A stretch of 64,000 nucleotides of DNA from Pomphorhynchus laevis. Its lineage: Eukaryota; Acanthocephala; Palaeacanthocephala; Echinorhynchida; Pomphorhynchidae. The position numbers and the translations under genes are program-made. Of the stretch, positions 59,480 to 64,000 are shown piece by piece. The DNA lies in NCBI GenBank assembly GCA_012934845.2, contig WNNJ02003537.1:62001-126000 (forward strand). The letters are read 5' to 3'. The stretch's first letter is position 1, and each line of letters starts with the position of its first letter. Below the pieces are notes generated by a model that searched no databases, was not told the origin of the DNA, and saw only the letters and a program-made list of their open reading frames with translations.

Positions 59480-59830
59480 TAGATTGGAAGTTTTTACACA
59501 TTTTCTCATTAAATTCGATTGTAAAAGTCGACCTTTGAGTGATACCATTTCTTAATTACTTAAGGAACCGGTTGTTTGTGGATGTTAACATCAATCGTTT
59601 GATTACCGTCTGACACATTTGGATTCCAGATGTTGGAAACGTTCTAGATCAGAGGTTTTATTGTACGCATTTTTTCACTAAATTCGATTTTTTACTGGGC
59701 TAAACGTCGAACCTTGAGCAATATCATTTCTTAATTTCTTAAGGCGCCTGTTTTTGTGGATATTTACATCAATTGTTTGATTACAGTCTAACACACTGTT
59801 GGATTCCTGGTGCTTGGAAACGTGCTGTTA
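59480..59830 (+). repeat. Imperfect tandem duplication of about 178 bp
   Basis: Two copies share TTTCTCATTAAATTCGATT / TTTTCACTAAATTCGATT, then ATACCATTTCTTAATTACTT / ATATCATTTCTTAATTTCTT, then GTTTGATTACCGTCTGACAC / GTTTGATTACAGTCTAACAC, then GGATTCCAGATGTTGGAAAC / GGATTCCTGGTGCTTGGAAA. The right copy continues into the LINE relic, so the duplication includes its left part. Confidence 0.75.
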
Positions 59831-60915
59831 TAGTTCCTATTACTAAAAGGTATCAGGATCTAACTTGCTCTGACTTTCAACTAATTAGTTTGACAAGTCG
59901 AATGTCTTATTGCCAAAATACTATTACATTTTAATCGAAAGAATATCTTATCCGATTCCAGGGATGGTTTTAGCCCAGGTCGTTCTTGTTATTATTCATA
60001 ATCTCTATCAACGATCTACTTATTCGCCCCCTGAATGAGTCCTTAACATTTGCTGATTATTTGAAGATATTGTGAGTAATTCACGATTCCTCGAATTGTT
60101 TTTCACCTCAGAAAGATCTCGATAATTTATATGATGAAACTGGGAGGGTGATGAATCACCCTTCTAGTTTCATTATATATTCAAACCGCAAATTAACACC
60201 CTTCCAGTTTCATCACCTAACTGGGAGTTAGGTGATGAAACTGGGAAGCATCTAAATTTACAGAAGTATGTTACTATGAAACTAATGTGACTTTAAGAAA
60301 ATAACGTGTATAGCATAGGATGAGTTAGCTTGAGTGTGGTCTCACAACATAAGGATTTAGGGATAGTTGTACATAGATCGCTAAAAACTAATTCGAATAG
60401 CGGATATGCGCGCCATTAATCGATACGTGTATTGTATTAAGAATTCATTTCTAAATATGAATATTGGCAGCTTATAAGATTGTTTAAATCTTTGGTCAGA
60501 CTTAGAATATTGAGTTCAAGCGAGTTGTCCAATAACTAAAAAGGAACTTCATAATGATGAAGCAATCCAGAGGCGGGTAACGATGCTGTGTAGGTTGGAC
60601 ACTTCATATGCTATAATGTTGGAAACCCTAAAATCATGCACAATCAAAGATATACTTACCTTATTAAATTTGCCAACAATGAGAGAAATTGTACATGATT
60701 CTGATGGCTACGAATCGGATACCATACAGACTTGTACATTTCGACATTGAAGAATCCGCAGGGCACTATATAAACTTAGCGGTAATTTGCACGCAATATA
60801 TCAATTAATAGGTGGGACTTTAAATCTTTGGAACGCTTTACCCGAGAAAATTACCTATGCCTCTATGTCAAAGATTTTCAAAGTGATACGTCGAAATTGG
60901 ATTAGTCTTTATTAA
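59780..60915 (+). mobile_element. CR1-like LINE relic, heavily decayed
   Basis: Fragments in changing frames: IPGAWKRAVIVPITKRYQDL then FQLISLTSRM (RT motif 1), DGFSPGRSCYY, FINDLL and LTFADYLKIL (active-site region), then the C-terminal domain with LLNLPTMREI and LNLWNALPEKI ending about 60915. Large parts of motifs A and B are deleted. The LPTMRE word matches the LINE at 1449 (NMPTLREKF), so the two are related clades. A nested hairpin cluster at 60131-60249 interrupts it. Confidence 0.72.
60131..60249. repeat. Cluster of four inverted copies of a GATGAAACTGGGAGG-like word
   Basis: Two hairpins side by side: GATGAAACTGGGAGGGTGAT pairs with ATCACCCTTCTAGTTTCATT, and CTTCCAGTTTCATCACCTAA pairs with TTAGGTGATGAAACTGGGAA. 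Arms are 20-23 bp with few mismatches. Confidence 0.85.
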
Positions 60916-61282
60916 TCTATAAGTATGAATAAGTTTAAATGAATAAACGGCGTTATATGTTATTTATTAAAATGTTAGCTTGGTATTTGATCAAATTTGA
61001 AAAATAGCCGCAATGAATCAGGAACTTGAAAACTACCATTTATCCTAACAGGGCGTTGATTACTCGCATGGCGACAACTGTTTATCATCACAAATTTTGT
61101 GAAAGAAACACAACTTACAATGAATATAAAACACAATGTATTTAAAGCAACTGAAATAAATCAAGTGAATCAACACTACAAGTTCAAACTATATTATTTT
61201 ATAAATTAATTATTATTGATTATTATTTTAGGTTACAAGTTACTAGCCGCAAATGGCTGTTTCAAATTTTACAAATTTATTT
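60916..61282. other. Spacer
   Basis: AT-rich; no gene seen. It may contain the 3' UTR of the minus-strand LINE. Confidence 0.4.
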
Positions 61283-64000
61283 TCAAACATTAAATATCAA
61301 AATAGATTTACGCATCCGGACCGAAATTGACAATCCACTTAGAAGCAGCATTTTTAAGTGGCGATAGCTAGCAGCACTGGCAAGGTCCTCAGGTAACAAA
61401 TTCCAAATATTCAATGAGCGGTGGGAAGGGATACTCACACTCCTGACTTTACTTCGGGCGAATTTAAACAGCGCGCGAGAGTGATATCTTCGACTCGAAT
61501 TGCGTAATTGTATACAAGATGATGGGAAACCTTCCGTTCCATGAACCAAGAGCCACATCGCTGCGAGGTCTAAATATAGTAGCCTTTGAGCCGTTGAAGG
61601 CAGTTTCAAACAAGCTAGACGCTCAGCGTAAGAATAATGTGAGCCAATACAAAAATTGCTTAATCTACGCAGGATATACTCAATTTTTGCCATTCCAGCT
61701 TTTGTGGATGGGAAAGTTGTCGTGATGTAGTATTCCACATGCGGGCGGACTAAGGCGCAATATAGATGCTTGAATAGTTTCGGCTTAAGCTTAGCAAATG
61801 TGTTCTTTATACAATACAGAGTCTTCATTGCTTTATCATGGGTATAAGCAGTATTCGGTCGAGTCTTGAGATCGTTATTAAAAATGAGTCCAATGTCTCT
61901 GGGCTCAGATATAATGTGAATCTTCTGACATCCTAAATAAAAGTCACGATAAGGTTTATCGTTCCCAAGCTTCATATGGACATATTTGTGTACATTCATG
62001 GTCATACCGGTAGCAGTGCTCCAGTTATATATTGTGTGATGATCGTAATGTAGGCGATAGCCCTGTGGGTTTGAAATTCTATCGCACCAAACTTTCACAT
62101 CGTTAGCAAATGCCAAGCAGGGGCTATTTACGCGGAAGAACAGATCAATTAGAAATATAATGAAAAGCAGGGAACTCAGAACTGTATTTTGGGGAGCGCC
62201 ATAATTAATAGGCCTAGCAGAAGACAGGCTACTGCCAACCCTCACTCGAAATGATCTCTTGCAAAGGAAATCACAAATTCAATTGCGCAATGTTGTAGAA
62301 ACACCGTAGTGAGCTAACAAGCTGATCAGACTATCATGTGGGACCCGATCGAAGGCTTTTGAGAGATCAATAAAGATTATATCGAACGTGCTGCCAACAC
62401 TAAACAATTGGGTCCACATTTCGCGCGCGGTAAGTAAGTTCGTCAAACACGAACGATCGTGACGAAAACCGTGCTAGGCGGACGAGAGTATACCAAGGGA
62501 GACGAGATGGTCCGAGATTCTACTGCACATAACACGTTCAAGGACTTTATATATCGAAGAGGTCAAGCTCTTTGGCCTGTAATCACTACATGATGATGCA
62601 ATAAATTTTTTGGGAATAGGAACAACAATCACAGTTTTTCATCCTTCTGGTACACTTCCAGTGGCCAAACTCTTAGCTAACTCAACAATACTTTGAGCAG
62701 GAATGGCGAAATGCCGTCGGGGCCATCGGCACGAAAGGGACTAACATTGGTAAGATACTCTTCAATTTCAGAAGCGCATATTGGCCGGAAATCAGTATGC
62801 TCAGGAATAGGACAGCCGTGCCATGTCAATTGAGAAGTAAGATGTGATAATGTAATTGAAAACAAGGATTAGAGAGTCTCAGCTATATCAGTTTCAGCGG
62901 TAAACAGGCTGTTCTCTGAGTGCACATGTTTGATTGCGGTATCATGGGTTCTGTTTCGCCGAGCATAGGACCAAAATAGCTTGGGGCTGCAATTTACTTT
63001 TTCGATTTCTTCATCCGAGTACAAACGTTTCTAAAACGTCCATAAATGTTGGTGATGTGGCGAAGTAATCGAGATAACTTCCACAGACGATTTCGTACAC
63101 TCAACATCAGTTTCAGGTTCCGATCGAACCATGTATGATGTTTAGTATTTGGCGAGATGACACGCCTATGGGCAAATACATCGTATACCTCTAGAATGTA
63201 CTCCTTAATCACTTCCAATGAAACTTACTTAGAATTTGTTAATTGAAGTAGATGACATTGGCAAAAAGATAAAATTTGCTCACCTCGTACTTTTGACCAA
63301 ACCTGCTTTACAATTTGTCTCGGAAGGGCGGAATTTCAAACTCGGTGTGGATTGCAAGGAAAGCACACAGCGGTCAGAACTACCTATCTGCGGGAGGTAA
63401 TGAACTCGAGCAATGTCTTCAAGACGCTTGGACAAAACCAAGTCAAGTACAGTATCAGCGGTAGAAGAAATACATGTTGGCTCCTGCACATGCTGTACTA
63501 GCAAGAGCTCATCAGCAAGAAATTCCGAGATTTCCCTTTCCACTGCGCTACCGTCACCAAATATTGATTACTGCCATTTTGATCGGGGAACGTTGAAGTC
63601 TCCTAGGAGAACGAAGTGATAGCTGACGCTTATCGATTGCAATATAGGCTTCAGCAGACCGCAGTCCGTGAGCATAGAAGGAGATCTATATACAACGCAA
63701 AAGTCAATACCAGAACAATTATAGTCAATATTAAAAGAAAATTTTCTCGTAGGAACCACGCAGATCACAAACTTGAGAGCTATCAGAAATCAAAAAGTGG
63801 TCCTGAATGTACACTGCAACACCACAACGTCTACTACAGAATATATCACACGCATTAACCCAAACATGGTATCTTAGCTGTGTAAGTTGCACAAGGAGAC
63901 TGCGAAGATTGGAATAACCTACCAACAAATAGCGGCGGGTTGCACAGGCATCCTCTTTAGGGTTACTAGAGCATAGACTATCAAACGCAATTAGATACCC
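61283..64000 (-). mobile_element. CR1-like LINE, endonuclease to C-terminus, runs off the window edge
   Basis: Reading the minus strand: endonuclease pieces (CGVAVYIQDHF; VVYRSPSMLTD with LLGDFNVPRSKW; then DTVLDLVLSK and IGSSDRCVLSLQ, where the usual SDH is SDR), a linker (63218-62994), the RT start (DGPDGISPFLLKVL), the RT centre with SFDLVN-type sequence near 62350, then the frame 62245-61283 with QNTVLSSLLFIIFL, the active-site box LAFANDVKVW, the thumb and the C-terminal RSLNIWNLLPEDLA. The catalytic YADD/FADD is FAND, a loss of an essential Asp. Several stops and frameshifts separate the pieces. ORF1 would lie beyond 64000. Confidence 0.85.

Overview
The window reads as AT-rich genomic DNA from a metazoan, most likely an invertebrate. 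Two host genes have GT-AG introns, one is an acetylcholinesterase with the intron layout seen across animals, and the repeat load (CR1/Jockey-like and RTE LINEs, an RLE-type LINE, a hAT transposon, Penelope-like pieces, hammerhead ribozymes) is typical of animal genomes. A nematode-like ecdysozoan is my guess, with low confidence. Genes are sparse and old mobile DNA fills most of the sequence.

Layout. 1-2.8 kb: edge of an LTR-retroelement gag fossil, then two head-to-head copies of one CR1-like LINE family. 3.1-3.6 kb: a GC-richer promoter-like patch and a possible short first exon. 3.8-5.6 kb: a 5'-truncated RTE LINE inside extremely AT-rich DNA. 5.6-12.3 kb: intergenic. 12.3-13.9 kb: a two-exon RRM gene (PABPN1-like RNA-binding protein, 286 aa). 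14.5-15.3 kb: a 229-bp tandem repeat. 15.3-20.6 kb: a short duplicated block, foldback elements, Penelope-like RT pieces and a Lys/Gln-rich ORF with one stop. 20.7-22.9 kb: a decayed but end-to-end hAT transposon of the GTF2IRD2/Charlie type. 23-27.1 kb: LINE relics, including an inverted partial copy of the LINE at 55.4 kb. 27.8-28.8 kb: a 192-bp satellite. 28.9-33 kb: a thicket of one dispersed AT-rich family with a 608-bp tandem duplication.

34.3-37.7 kb: an intact acetylcholinesterase-type gene (Ser229-Glu383-His526 triad, choline-site Trp110, signal peptide), with two foldback elements in its intron. 38-46 kb: Penelope-like fragments and a large inverted repeat. 46.4-47.5 kb: a LINE. 47.9-48.7 kb: three tandem ~305-bp units, each carrying a hammerhead ribozyme on the minus strand (retrozyme-like). 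49.5-54 kb: a 13-bp minisatellite, then a reverse transcriptase with a restriction-like endonuclease whose frame runs without a stop into an intronless PTP1B-like tyrosine-phosphatase copy. 55.4-59.2 kb: a full-length two-ORF LINE between 13-bp target-site duplications. 59.5-64 kb: further CR1-like LINE relics.

The two most distinctive observations are the hammerhead array and the RT-endonuclease/tyrosine-phosphatase joined frame. Penelope-like RT fragments are scattered in the same window, and Penelope-like elements are the proposed mobilisers of animal retrozymes, so ribozyme repeats and their possible drivers may sit side by side here.
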